Source of the DNA: an uncultured Collinsella sp.
GTDB lineage: Bacteria > Actinomycetota > Coriobacteriia > Coriobacteriales > Coriobacteriaceae
NCBI GenBank assembly: GCA_958439425.1
Contig: CAUBVH010000001.1
Span: 186,001 to 250,000, forward strand
DNA: 64,000 nt
Direction: 5' to 3'
Shown: in pieces, positions 30,937-38,971 of the stretch
How positions within the stretch are numbered: the stretch's first letter is position 1
Layout of the letters: each line of letters begins with the position of its first letter
The notes under the pieces: model-generated
The model's input: only the letters and a program-made list of their open reading frames with translations
What the model was told of the DNA's origin: nothing
The model's database searches: none
Program-made: the position numbers and the translations under genes

Positions 30937-32400
30937 ATGAGCTCTGAAAAACGAGGAACGATTGGTTCGTTCGCTCTGCTGGGCATGACGGTCGCCGCCG
31001 TGTTCGGTATCAAGAACATCATCAACAACAACGCGGCCATCGGCTTGGCAGCTGCGCCGTCGTTCTTTTTCGCTACGCTTTTGTACTTTGTCCCCTATAC
31101 CCTGGTTACCGCCGAATTCGTCGGCCTTAACAAGGACTCCGAGTCGGGCGTGTACGCCTGGGTCAAGACCTCGATGGGCGGTCGCTGGGCATTCCTGACG
31201 GCATTTAGCTACTGGTTCGTTAACCTGTTCTACTTTGCGTCCGTCCTGCCTAACGTCATCATCTACGCGAGCTACGTGTTCTTTGGTGCCAATGCCGAGC
31301 TCTCGCAGCTGTGGATCACCATTATCGAGATCGTCGTCTTTGCTATCGCCACGTGGGTTTCGACCAAGGGTGCTAAGTGGATCGGCTCCATTTCCTCCTT
31401 CGGCTCGACCGCGGCTCTCGGCCTGACTGCCGTGTTCATCTTGCTGTCCCTGGCTGCTGCCTTTGGCGGCGTCGAGTTCGCTACGGCTCCTACCCCCGCT
31501 AACATGGCTCCCGACACGAGCAACTTCGCAACTATGTGGGGCTTCTTCGGTACGCTTGCCTGGATCATCCAGGGCGTTGGCGGCGCAGAGTCTGTCGGCG
31601 TGTTCCTTAACGACCTTAAGGGTGGCGTCAAGGCCTTCGTGCGCACCGTCGTTATCGCCGGCCTGACCATCGGCCTTCTGTATGCAGGCGCTTCGCTGCT
31701 GGTCAACCTGTTCATTCCCGAGGGCGGCGTTGCCATCTCCACCGGTATCTTCGACGTATTCGGCGCTGTCTTTGCCCACTTTGGCATTCCCATGGAAGTG
31801 TCCACGCGCGTCATTGGCCTGATCCTTCTTGCCGCCACGCTGGGCTCCCTCATGATGTGGACCTCTGCTCCCATCAAGGTCTTCTTCACCGAGATCCCCA
31901 AGGGCGTCTTTGGTAGCAAGATCGTCGAGCTCAACGAGCACGGCATTCCTGCCCGCGCTGCCTGGCTGCAGTTCGCCATCGTCGTCCCCATCCTGATCAT
32001 CCCGGCCCTGGGCTCCGGCAACCTAGACGACCTGCTCATGATCGTCACCAACATGACGGCTGCCACCGCTCTGCTCCCGCCGCTGCTGATTCTGCTTGCC
32101 TACTTTATGCTGCGCAAGAACTTCGACGCTGCGCCCCGCGACTTCCGTATGGGTTCGCGCACCTTCGGTCTGGTCATTGCCGCCTTCCTGCTCGTTGTCT
32201 TCTGCTTCGTGCTTATCTGCGGCACCATTCCGCTCGATCAGCCTCTGTGGCTGACGCTGGTCTACAACGTTGGCGGTGTAGTTGTCTTCCTGGGCCTTGC
32301 CGTGATGTGGTACAACCGCTACATCAACCGCCTGCGCGAGACCGATCCCGAGGCCGCCGAGAACGAGCTTCGCCCCTCCGTCCTCGACATGATGGAGTAG
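30937..32400 (+). CDS. APC-family amino acid permease (GadC-like)
   Basis: A 487-residue integral membrane protein with about 12 transmembrane helices. The start GTIGSFALLGMTVAAVFGIKNI and the helix 1-2 region match amino acid:H+ or antiporter members of the APC superfamily close to glutamate/GABA antiporters. A motif of charged residues (FVGLNKDSESGVYAW) follows helix 2. TGGGAGGG precedes the ATG at 30937, which is preferred over an upstream in-frame TTG. TATAAC lies only 18 bp before the ATG, implying a short leader. Substrate unknown. Confidence 0.85.
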   Translation: MSSEKRGTIGSFALLGMTVAAVFGIKNIINNNAAIGLAAAPSFFFATLLYFVPYTLVTAEFVGLNKDSESGVYAWVKTSMGGRWAFLTAFSYWFVNLFYFASVLPNVIIYASYVFFGANAELSQLWITIIEIVVFAIATWVSTKGAKWIGSISSFGSTAALGLTAVFILLSLAAAFGGVEFATAPTPANMAPDTSNFATMWGFFGTLAWIIQGVGGAESVGVFLNDLKGGVKAFVRTVVIAGLTIGLLYAGASLLVNLFIPEGGVAISTGIFDVFGAVFAHFGIPMEVSTRVIGLILLAATLGSLMMWTSAPIKVFFTEIPKGVFGSKIVELNEHGIPARAAWLQFAIVVPILIIPALGSGNLDDLLMIVTNMTAATALLPPLLILLAYFMLRKNFDAAPRDFRMGSRTFGLVIAAFLLVVFCFVLICGTIPLDQPLWLTLVYNVGGVVVFLGLAVMWYNRYINRLRETDPEAAENELRPSVLDMME

Positions 32401-32448
32401 CGGCTAGGATTAATCTACGGCTGTGGAATAAATCGATTCTCTTTCCTA

Positions 32449-32478
32449 AGGAGGGGCCTTACGAGGCCCCTCCTTTTG
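32449..32478 (+). terminator. Rho-independent terminator of the permease
   Basis: AAGGAGGGGCC and GGCCCCTCCTT form an 11-bp stem with a TTACGA-type loop, followed by TTGTGTTTT. Confidence 0.85.
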
Positions 32479-32500
32479 TGTTTTGGGGCATGGTTTTGGA

Positions 32501-32728
32501 CCCCGTGGTCAAAAAATGCCAAATATGAGTACTGTTGCAAAAGAGGTGTCATATTTTTCGGCCTGTTCTGAGCAAAAACGGGCTCAAAATCAATTTATCT
32601 AACCCCCTTTAAAGGGCGTTTGACGGCTTTCAACCTCTTCGAATCGCTCAAAGCAGGCACTTTGCTCGCGATTTTGCTGCTACTAAATCGGTGACAGTAC
32701 TCATATTTGCCACTTTTTGCCCACGAGG
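32501..32728. mobile_element. MITE-like element with 34-bp terminal inverted repeats
   Basis: The ends at 32501-32534 (CCCCGTGGTCAAAAAATG...GAGTACTG) and 32695-32728 are reverse complements with 30 of 34 positions matching. The 160-bp interior has no gene and is AT-richer than its surroundings. Length, long TIRs and lack of coding fit a non-autonomous transposon-like repeat. No matching transposase is in the window and no clear target duplication was recognised. Confidence 0.6.
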
Positions 32729-32821
32729 TGTTCAGAGGAGCTCTCGACAAGCATCTAACGCTACAATAACTACCACGTGGTTGGGTTTGCCGGCCGAATG
32801 TGCGATGCCGCGGGAGGGGAC

Positions 32822-33070
32822 ATGGTCGAGTTTACAAAGACGATTAAAGATCCGTTGGGACTGCATGCCCGCCCGGTTGCGCTGCTTTACGACATCATTG
32901 CCAAGCATCGTAGCAACGTATCGGTCAGTATCGGCGATCGCCATACCGACGGCCGCGATGTAATGGGGCTCATGGCTCTCTACGGCGAGTGCGGCGAGGA
33001 CATCATCTTCCGCGTTTCGGGCGTAGACGAGGCTTCCTGCGTCACATCGATCAGAAACCTCTCGCTCTAA
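32822..33070 (+). CDS. HPr-family phosphocarrier protein with Asp at position 46
   Basis: An 82-residue protein of the PTS HPr fold. The phosphorylatable histidine is in place (GLHARPVAL, His15 with Arg17). The regulatory position Ser46 of Gram-positive HPr is Asp46 (GRDVMGLM), which mimics the phosphorylated form. GGGAGGGGAC precedes the ATG. No enzyme I or IIA gene is adjacent, and a terminator follows directly, so it is monocistronic. It could be a regulatory Crh-like relative rather than the main PTS carrier. Confidence 0.85.
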   Translation: MVEFTKTIKDPLGLHARPVALLYDIIAKHRSNVSVSIGDRHTDGRDVMGLMALYGECGEDIIFRVSGVDEASCVTSIRNLSL

Positions 33071-33079
33071 GCATGACAG

Positions 33080-33115
33080 GGCGCGGCAAAGGACAGCTCT
33101 TTGCCGCGCCTTTTT
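33080..33115 (+). terminator. Rho-independent terminator of the HPr-like gene
   Basis: GGCGCGGCAAAG and CTTTGCCGCGCC form a perfect 12-bp stem with a 7-base loop and are followed by TTTTTG. Confidence 0.92.
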
Positions 33116-33162
33116 GTTTCGTATAGGAAACTTTTTCGAAATCTAAATGGGGACCCTTTCCA

Positions 33163-33216
33163 AAAAGTTAACCACGTGCTAGTTTACTATAGCGAACATA
33201 GACGTGGTTAACTTTT
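33163..33216. promoter_or_regulatory. Inverted repeat flanking the feo promoter region
   Basis: AAAAGTTAACCACGT (33163-33177) and ACGTGGTTAACTTTT (33202-33216) are perfect 15-bp reverse complements. The 24-bp loop contains TACTAT, a candidate -10 box. This could be a large operator upstream of feoA, or another palindromic repeat. Confidence 0.55.
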
Positions 33217-33259
33217 GCTGCGTCGATGTTGAGGACGAACTGACGTTAGGAGCTCACTC

Positions 33260-33502
33260 ATGTCTTGCGGACCGCAGATGCCGGCTATGCCGCTTTCGAT
33301 GGTAAAAGCGGGCGAAACCGTGCGCGTGTCTCGCGTAAAGGGCAATGAGGATATGAAGCACCATCTCAAGGACCTCGGCTTTGTCGAGGGCAACGAGATC
33401 CACGTGGTGAGCTCGAGTGGCGCCAATATCATCGTCACGGTGCTGGGTGCACGCTTTGGTATCGATTCCAAGGTTGCCATGCACATCATGACCGTCGGTT
33501 AG
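33260..33502 (+). CDS. feoA: FeoA-like SH3 domain protein (first copy)
   Basis: An 80-residue cytosolic protein with the FeoA SH3-like fold (AGETVRVSRVKGNEDMKHHLKDLGF, GNEIHVVSSS, ARFGIDSKVAMHIMV-like end). FeoA supports Fe(II) uptake by FeoB. TAGGAG precedes the ATG. It is the first of two FeoA genes in tandem, 40 bp apart, before feoB. The N-terminus carries a short CGPQMPAMP extension with a cysteine not found in the second copy. Confidence 0.88.
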   Translation: MSCGPQMPAMPLSMVKAGETVRVSRVKGNEDMKHHLKDLGFVEGNEIHVVSSSGANIIVTVLGARFGIDSKVAMHIMTVG

Positions 33503-33542
33503 TTCGCAGCATTTCGCAAAAAGCTGAAAGGGGGACAAGTAC

Positions 33543-33764
33543 ATGAAGACGTTGGGTGACGTCAAGGTGGGCGAGAGCTCTACCATCGTCAAGCTTCACG
33601 GTGAGGGTGCACTGCGCCGTCACCTTATGGACCTGGGGCTCATCAAGGGCACGTCGTTTAAGGTCGTAAAGGTCGCACCGCTCGGAGATCCGGTCGAGAT
33701 CAACGTGCGCGGCTACGAGCTTTCCATCCGCAAGGAGGAGGCTGCCGTCGTCGAGGTCCAGTAA
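33543..33764 (+). CDS. feoA: FeoA-like SH3 domain protein (second copy)
   Basis: A 73-residue FeoA protein (MKTLGDVKVGESSTIVKLHG, RRHLMDLGLIKGTSF, DPVEINVRGYELSIRKEEA). It is closer to the classical FeoA length and pattern than the first copy. AAAGGGGGAC precedes the ATG. A 123-bp gap with an iron-box-like palindrome separates it from feoB. Confidence 0.92.
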   Translation: MKTLGDVKVGESSTIVKLHGEGALRRHLMDLGLIKGTSFKVVKVAPLGDPVEINVRGYELSIRKEEAAVVEVQ

Positions 33765-33795
33765 GGGCCAGTGGCATGTATTCTTGCAGGTAAAG

Positions 33796-33814
33796 TTAGG
33801 TTTTTCTAACTTAG
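33796..33814. promoter_or_regulatory. DtxR/IdeR-type iron box candidate before feoB
   Basis: TTAGGTTTTTCTAACTTAG matches the actinobacterial DtxR/IdeR consensus TTAGGTTAGGCTAACCTAA at 14 of 19 positions, with both TTAGG-like and CTAA half-sites present. It lies 74 bp before the feoB ATG. Confidence 0.6.
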
Positions 33815-33887
33815 CAATGCAACGTTGAAGCACAATATCCAGCCCGCTCGGAGATGACAGCGCGGGCACACAAGGAAGAAGGATTGA

Positions 33888-36215
33888 ATGGCGGATTCTC
33901 AGATCCATGTCGCGCTGGCGGGTAACCCCAACTGCGGCAAGACCACGCTTTTCAACCTGATCACCGGCGCCAACGGCTACGTTGGCAACTGGCCCGGTGT
34001 CACGGTTGAGAAAAAGGAAGCCAAGCTCCTAAGCGACAAGAACGTTACCATCACGGACCTCCCCGGCATCTACTCGCTTTCCCCCTACAGCCCCGAGGAG
34101 CAGTGCTCGCGCGACTACCTCATGAGCGGCGAGCCCGATGTCGTTGTCCAGGTGGTCGATGCCACCAACCTCGAGCGCAACCTGTACCTGGCGCTTCAGG
34201 TTATCGAGACCGGCCTGCCCGTGGTCGTGGCCCTCAACATGGCCGACCTCGTGGAGAAGAACGGCGACAAGATCGACACGGACAAGCTTTCCAAGAAGCT
34301 TGGCTGCCCGGTCATGATGATCTCGGCCCTTAAAAACAAGGGTATCAAGGAGCTGTTCGAGCAGGTCAAGAAGTCTGCTGCTTCCAAGGGCCAGGTGCCG
34401 GAGCACAAGTTCGATTCCTCCATCGAGGACGTTCTGGACCACATCGAGAACAACCTGCCGGCGAGCGTTCCCGCCAACAAGCGTCGCTACTACGCTGTCA
34501 AGCTGTTTGAGCGCGACGCGGACGCCTGCAAGCTCATCAACCTCACCAAGGAGAAGGCCGCTCGCGTCGAGCAGCTGGTCGCCCAGTGCGAGCAGGATTG
34601 CGACGACGACGCCGAGTCCATCATCACCGGCGAGCGCTATGGCGTGATTGCCCACATTATCGACGAGTGCATGACCAAAGCTCCGGCCAAGATGAGCGCC
34701 TCCGAGAAGATCGACCGCGTGGTTACCAACCGTATCCTGGGCCTGCCGATCTTTGTGGTCATCATGTTCTGCGTGTACTACATCGCCGTTTCCACCCTGG
34801 GCGGCACGGTGACCGACTTCACCAACGACCAGCTCTTTGGCACCGACGGTTGGTATGTGCTCGGCCAGGGCCGCGACGCCTACGACGCAGCTGTCGAGGC
34901 TGCGGGTGACGCCGCCGACTCGGTCGACCCGGCACAGTACGGCCCCTATGTTCCGGGTATTACCACCGTGGTGCACGATGCCCTTGTGGCGGGCGGCACC
35001 GAGGACGGTGGCCTGGTCGATTCGCTGGTCTGTGACGGTATCGTCGGCGGTCTGGGCGCCATCTTCGGCTTCGTGCCGCAGATGTTCCTGCTGTTCGTGA
35101 TGCTGTCTTTCTTGGAGGACTGCGGCTACATGGCCCGCGTCGCCTTCATCATGGACCGCGTGTTCCGCCGCTTTGGCCTGTCCGGTAAGTCCTTCATCCC
35201 CATGCTCGTGTCCTCGGGCTGCGGCGTCCCCGGCGTCATGGCCACCAAGACCATCGAGAACGAGAAGGACCGCCGCATGACGGTCATGACCACCACGTTC
35301 ATTCCCTGTGGCGCCAAGCTGCCGATCATCGCTCTGCTCATGGGTTCCATCATCGGCGATTCTTCCACCACCGCCGCATGGATCAGCCCGCTGTTCTACT
35401 TCTTGGGCGTCTTTGCCGTCATCGCCTCGGGCCTCATGCTCAAGAAGACCAAGCTCTTCGCCGGTCGCCCGACGCCGTTCGTTATGGAGCTTCCCGCCTA
35501 TCACTTCCCGGCAATCCGCTCTTGGGCGCTGCATGTATGGGAGCGCTGCTGGGCCTTTATCAAGAAGGCCGGCACGGTCATCTTCGCGTCCACCGTCGTG
35601 GTTTGGTTCCTCTCCAACTTTGGTAGCTACAACGGTTCCTTCGGCTTCCTGCCTGCGATGGACGGCATCCCTGAGGAGTTTATGGACTACTCCGTGCTCG
35701 CCATGCTGGGCAACCTGGTCGCTTGGATCTTCGCCCCGCTCGGCTTTAGCACCTGGCAGGCCACCGCGCTGACTGTCTCTGGACTTGTCGCCAAGGAGAA
35801 CGTCGTCGCCACCGCCGGCTCGCTGCTGTCCGTTGCCGACGCCGCCGAGACCGACCCGAGCCTGTGGACCGCGTTTGCGGGCATGTTCCCCACCATGGGC
35901 GCTTGCGTGGCCTTTGGTGCCTTCAACCTGCTGTGCGCTCCGTGCTTCGCAGCCATGGGCACCATCCGCAACCAGATGGATTCCGGCAAGTGGACCGCGA
36001 TTGCCATCGGCTACGAGTGCGCCTTTGCTTGGGTGATCGGCCTGTTCATCAACCAGTTCTACAACCTGTTTGTGTTGGGCCAGTTTGGTATTTGGACGAT
36101 TGTAGCCATCGTGCTGCTGGTTGCGATGCTCTTCCAGATCTTCCGCCCCATGCCCAAGCATGCATGGACCGACGAGGACGAGATCAACACTGCTTCCGCC
36201 GCAGTTTCCGCTTAA
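33888..36215 (+). CDS. feoB: Ferrous iron transport protein B
   Basis: A 775-residue inner-membrane Fe(II) transporter with an N-terminal G-protein domain. G1 is GNPNCGKTT, the switch region is NWPGVTVEKKE, G3 is DLPGIYSLSPYSPEE and G4 is NMAD. Two Gate motifs (SGCGVPGVMATKTI and the C-terminal CVAFGAFNLLCAPC segment) lie in the membrane domain. An extra hydrophilic segment of about 80 residues (about 310-385) sits between the first membrane helix and the first Gate region. AGAAGGA precedes the ATG. It ends the feoA-feoA-feoB unit with a terminator. Confidence 0.95.
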   Translation: MADSQIHVALAGNPNCGKTTLFNLITGANGYVGNWPGVTVEKKEAKLLSDKNVTITDLPGIYSLSPYSPEEQCSRDYLMSGEPDVVVQVVDATNLERNLYLALQVIETGLPVVVALNMADLVEKNGDKIDTDKLSKKLGCPVMMISALKNKGIKELFEQVKKSAASKGQVPEHKFDSSIEDVLDHIENNLPASVPANKRRYYAVKLFERDADACKLINLTKEKAARVEQLVAQCEQDCDDDAESIITGERYGVIAHIIDECMTKAPAKMSASEKIDRVVTNRILGLPIFVVIMFCVYYIAVSTLGGTVTDFTNDQLFGTDGWYVLGQGRDAYDAAVEAAGDAADSVDPAQYGPYVPGITTVVHDALVAGGTEDGGLVDSLVCDGIVGGLGAIFGFVPQMFLLFVMLSFLEDCGYMARVAFIMDRVFRRFGLSGKSFIPMLVSSGCGVPGVMATKTIENEKDRRMTVMTTTFIPCGAKLPIIALLMGSIIGDSSTTAAWISPLFYFLGVFAVIASGLMLKKTKLFAGRPTPFVMELPAYHFPAIRSWALHVWERCWAFIKKAGTVIFASTVVVWFLSNFGSYNGSFGFLPAMDGIPEEFMDYSVLAMLGNLVAWIFAPLGFSTWQATALTVSGLVAKENVVATAGSLLSVADAAETDPSLWTAFAGMFPTMGACVAFGAFNLLCAPCFAAMGTIRNQMDSGKWTAIAIGYECAFAWVIGLFINQFYNLFVLGQFGIWTIVAIVLLVAMLFQIFRPMPKHAWTDEDEINTASAAVSA

Positions 36216-36244
36216 GTCCGAATAAGGATTAGCCCCTTTCCACG

Positions 36245-36278
36245 AGCCCGGGTGTCCCAGCGACACTCGGGCTTTTTG
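36245..36278 (+). terminator. Rho-independent terminator of feoB
   Basis: AGCCCGGGTGTC and GACACTCGGGCT form a 12-bp stem (one mismatch) with a 5-base loop, followed by TTTTT. Confidence 0.88.
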
Positions 36279-36301
36279 GTGAGGGAGATGTGGCGTTTCC
36301 G

Positions 36302-36343
36302 CAGATAAAACCGACCAAAATATACCTGTCCCTTTTTGGCAGG
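36302..36343. repeat. Palindromic repeat family A, copy 1
   Basis: CAGATAAAACCGACCAAAAT followed by ATACCTGTCCCTTTTTGGCAG. Its reverse complement matches 61160-61199 almost throughout (GCCAAAAAGGGACAGG, TTTTGG, GGTTTTATCTG). It contains GCCAAAA/TTTTGG(C/T)C half-sites that can form a hairpin. Confidence 0.7.
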
Positions 36344-36390
36344 TGGAGAATGGGGTAAAGTAAGTGGTGGTTAACTAGAGGAGGCTTGCT

Positions 36391-36591
36391 ATGGCACCTA
36401 TCGATATTGTTGTACTGGCTGTTATCGGCATTGCGTTTGTCGCCGTGTGCGTGCGCATTTATCGCAAGGGCACCTGCGCCGACTGCGCTCAAGGTGGCGT
36501 TTGCACAGGACATTGCTCCAACAAAAAGACCTGCGCCGCACTTAAGGGCGTAGACAAAATAGCCGAAGACTTGGGCCGCGGTATCAAATAA
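36391..36591 (+). CDS. FeoB-associated Cys-rich membrane protein
   Basis: A 66-residue protein with one N-terminal transmembrane helix (IDIVVLAVIGIAFVAVCVRIY) and a short cytoplasmic tail containing CADC...GGVCTGHC...KKTC. This is the architecture of the small Cys-rich proteins found next to feoB, thought to assist Fe(II) uptake in place of FeoC. GAGGAGG precedes the ATG. It is separated from feoB by a terminator and a family A repeat, so it needs its own promoter. Confidence 0.85.
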   Translation: MAPIDIVVLAVIGIAFVAVCVRIYRKGTCADCAQGGVCTGHCSNKKTCAALKGVDKIAEDLGRGIK

Positions 36592-36660
36592 GGTGAACGG
36601 GGACGTCTCTGTTTCTCCTGTTGACGAGTGCCGTGCAATCTGCGATCTGTCGGGTGCTGC

Positions 36661-36695
36661 GCAGTTACTGCTACGATAGGTACGTCAGTAACTGC
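36661..36695. promoter_or_regulatory. Inverted repeat upstream of the oxidoreductase gene
   Basis: GCAGTTACTG (36661-36670) and CAGTAACTGC (36686-36695) are perfect 10-bp reverse complements 15 bp apart. TACGAT in the loop could be a -10 box. It ends 31 bp before the start codon, a plausible repressor site. Confidence 0.5.
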
Positions 36696-36726
36696 CGCCG
36701 AGCGGCTCAATCGAAAGGAAACCTGC

Positions 36727-38676
36727 ATGGAGTCCTCCGCCTACCCGATGCTCTTTAGCCCGATCAAGGTCGGTACGACCGAGGTCAAGAACCGCGTCTT
36801 TATGCCGCCGGTGTCCACCAACCTGGCCGATCATGGCTATGTGACTGACGACTTGGTCGATCATTACCGCGCCCGCGCCAAGGGCGGCGTGGGCCTCATC
36901 ATCACCGAGGTCGTGACGGTCGAGCCCACCTATACCTATCTGCCGGGTGACATGTGCTGCTACGACGACACGTTTATCCCCGGCTGGGAAAAGCTCGCCG
37001 CAGCCGTCCACGAGTATGGCTGCAAGATCATGCCGCAGCTCTTCCACCCCGCCTACATGGCCTTTAACATCCCGGGCACGCCGCGCCTGATCGCTCCGTC
37101 CTTTGTGGGCCCGTCCTATGCCCGCGAGGCGCCGCGCCCCATCACGGTCGATGAGATTCACGAGCTCACGCATCAGTTTGGCGACGCTGCCGTGCGTATG
37201 CAGAAGGCCGGTGTCGATGGCGTCGAGGTTCATGCGGCGCACGCCCACGGCATGCTCGGCGGCTTTTTGACCCCGCTCTACAACAAGCGTACCGATGAGT
37301 ATGGCGGCTCGCTCGACGCTCGCATGCGCTTTTTGCTCGAGGTTATCGCCGAGATTCGCGAGCGCTGCGGCAAGGACTTCATCATCGACGTCCGCATCTC
37401 GGGCGATGAGTACACCGATGGCGGCCTGACCCTCAACGACATGATCTATGTCTCACGTCGTCTGGAGAAGGCCGGCGTCGACATGATTCACGTGTCGGGC
37501 GGCACCACCATCAAGCGCGGATCTGCGATTCCCGCCGCCGGCACGCAGCAGGCCTCGCACGCCGCCTGCTCGCGCGAGATCAAAAAGCACGTCAACATTC
37601 CCGTTGCCACGGTCGGCCGCATTAACGAGGCATGGATTGCCGAGGAACTGATCGAGGACGGCGCCGCCGACATCTGCATGATGGGCCGTGCCAATCTGTG
37701 CGATGCCGAGTTCTGCAACAAGGCGGCTGCCGGCAACGCCGACGAGATCCGTCCCTGCATCGGCTGCCTGCGCTGCCTGAACGGCATCATGTTTGGCAAG
37801 CGCATCTCCTGCACCGTCAACCCGGACGTGGAGCGCGACGAGGCCGGCTATGAGCCTGCCGCCGAGGCCAAGAACGTGCTCGTTGTGGGCGCCGGTCCTG
37901 CGGGCATGGAGGCAGCCTACATTGCCGCCAAGCGCGGCCACAACGTGGTGCTCGTGGATAAGCAGGACGAGCCGGGCGGCGAGATGCGCATCGCGGCCGT
38001 TCCGCCGGCAAAGCAGGAGCTCACGCGCGTGATCAAGTATCAGTACCGTCGCCTGGCCGAGGCCGGCGTCACATGCGTCTTTGGTACCGAGCTGACCGCC
38101 GAGGACATCCAGCGCGACTACGCGGGTTACGAGGTTGTCCTGGCCTATGGCGCCGAACCCATCGCCCCGGCCTTTATGCAGGGCTTTAAGCAGGTCATGA
38201 CGGCTGATGACCTGCTGGGCGGCAAGGCTTTCCCGGGCAAGAAGATTGTCATCGTGGGCGGCGGCACCGTTGGCTGCGAGACGGCCGATTACCTGGCCCC
38301 GTTGGTCAACGACCTGTCGCCGGCCAATCGCGATGTCACCGTCATCGAGATGACCAAGACGCTTGCTGCCAACGAGGGCGGCGCCGGTCGCGCGGTGCTC
38401 ATCACGCGCATGCTCTCCAAGGGTGTCCACGTGCTGACCGAGGCCAAGGTGACCGAGATCACCGAGGACACCATCAGCTACGAGAAGGACGGAGAGGTCC
38501 ACACCATCACAGGTGCCGATACGCTGGTGCTTGCCATGGGCTATCGTCCCAATACCAAGCTGGCCGACGACCTGGCTGCAGCCGGTGTTGCCACCCACGT
38601 GCTGGGCGATGCCAACAAGTGCGGCAACATCCGCGACGCCATCGGCGATGGCTACAAGGTCGCCTGCGAGCTCTAG
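36727..38676 (+). CDS. NADH:flavin oxidoreductase of the old-yellow-enzyme / 2,4-dienoyl-CoA reductase type
   Basis: A 649-residue flavin and iron-sulphur enzyme. An N-terminal FMN-binding TIM barrel (about 1-340; FMPPVSTNLADHGYV, VEVHAAHAHGMLGGFLTP) is followed by a 4Fe-4S cysteine set (CIGCLRC...C, about residues 344-360). C-terminal FAD- and NAD(P)-binding domains follow, with GAGPAGMEAAY and VGGGTVGCETADY. Relatives reduce enoates, bile-acid or steroid enones, or unsaturated acyl-CoA in gut anaerobes; the substrate here is unknown. AAAGGAAA precedes the ATG. It is monocistronic. Confidence 0.88.
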   Translation: MESSAYPMLFSPIKVGTTEVKNRVFMPPVSTNLADHGYVTDDLVDHYRARAKGGVGLIITEVVTVEPTYTYLPGDMCCYDDTFIPGWEKLAAAVHEYGCKIMPQLFHPAYMAFNIPGTPRLIAPSFVGPSYAREAPRPITVDEIHELTHQFGDAAVRMQKAGVDGVEVHAAHAHGMLGGFLTPLYNKRTDEYGGSLDARMRFLLEVIAEIRERCGKDFIIDVRISGDEYTDGGLTLNDMIYVSRRLEKAGVDMIHVSGGTTIKRGSAIPAAGTQQASHAACSREIKKHVNIPVATVGRINEAWIAEELIEDGAADICMMGRANLCDAEFCNKAAAGNADEIRPCIGCLRCLNGIMFGKRISCTVNPDVERDEAGYEPAAEAKNVLVVGAGPAGMEAAYIAAKRGHNVVLVDKQDEPGGEMRIAAVPPAKQELTRVIKYQYRRLAEAGVTCVFGTELTAEDIQRDYAGYEVVLAYGAEPIAPAFMQGFKQVMTADDLLGGKAFPGKKIVIVGGGTVGCETADYLAPLVNDLSPANRDVTVIEMTKTLAANEGGAGRAVLITRMLSKGVHVLTEAKVTEITEDTISYEKDGEVHTITGADTLVLAMGYRPNTKLADDLAAAGVATHVLGDANKCGNIRDAIGDGYKVACEL

Positions 38677-38739
38677 TCAACCCCTTGGTGCATGGGGGCC
38701 AGGTTACTTTGCACTAAGCTGATCATAGATGTGCGGCAC

Positions 38740-38776
38740 AAAGAGCCCGCAGTTCATACGAGCTCGGGGCTCTTTT
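38740..38776 (+). terminator. Terminator after the oxidoreductase gene
   Basis: AAAGAGCCC and GGGCTCTTT form a 9-bp stem with an 18-base loop that has internal pairing, followed by T and CGTTT. Confidence 0.7.
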
Positions 38777-38800
38777 CGTTTGGATTGCAGACGTATTGAC

Positions 38801-38934
38801 AGACGAAAACAGTCTGCGCCCGGCATTGAGCCATACGAAAGCGAAATTATGCGTCTTAATTCCGTACGCAAATCAAGACGAAAGCCGTTTTCGTCTTCTA
38901 TAAATCAGTACGCAAACGGTTTTCGTCTTATAAT
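38801..38934 (+). promoter_or_regulatory. Repeated AGACGAAA/TTTCGTCT boxes and promoter of the AlbA_2 regulator
   Basis: AGACGAAAAC occurs at 38801. AAGACGAAA...TTTCGTCTT forms a palindrome at 38875-38897. TTTTCGTCTT recurs at 38920-38929 and runs straight into TATAAT (38929-38934). The word GTACGCAAA also repeats at 38864 and 38909. The boxes bracket the promoter of the next gene and are likely binding sites for its own product. Confidence 0.6.
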
Positions 38935-38971
38935 ACGGTCATGAATAGTACGAAACGAGGGGGTTGTGCAT

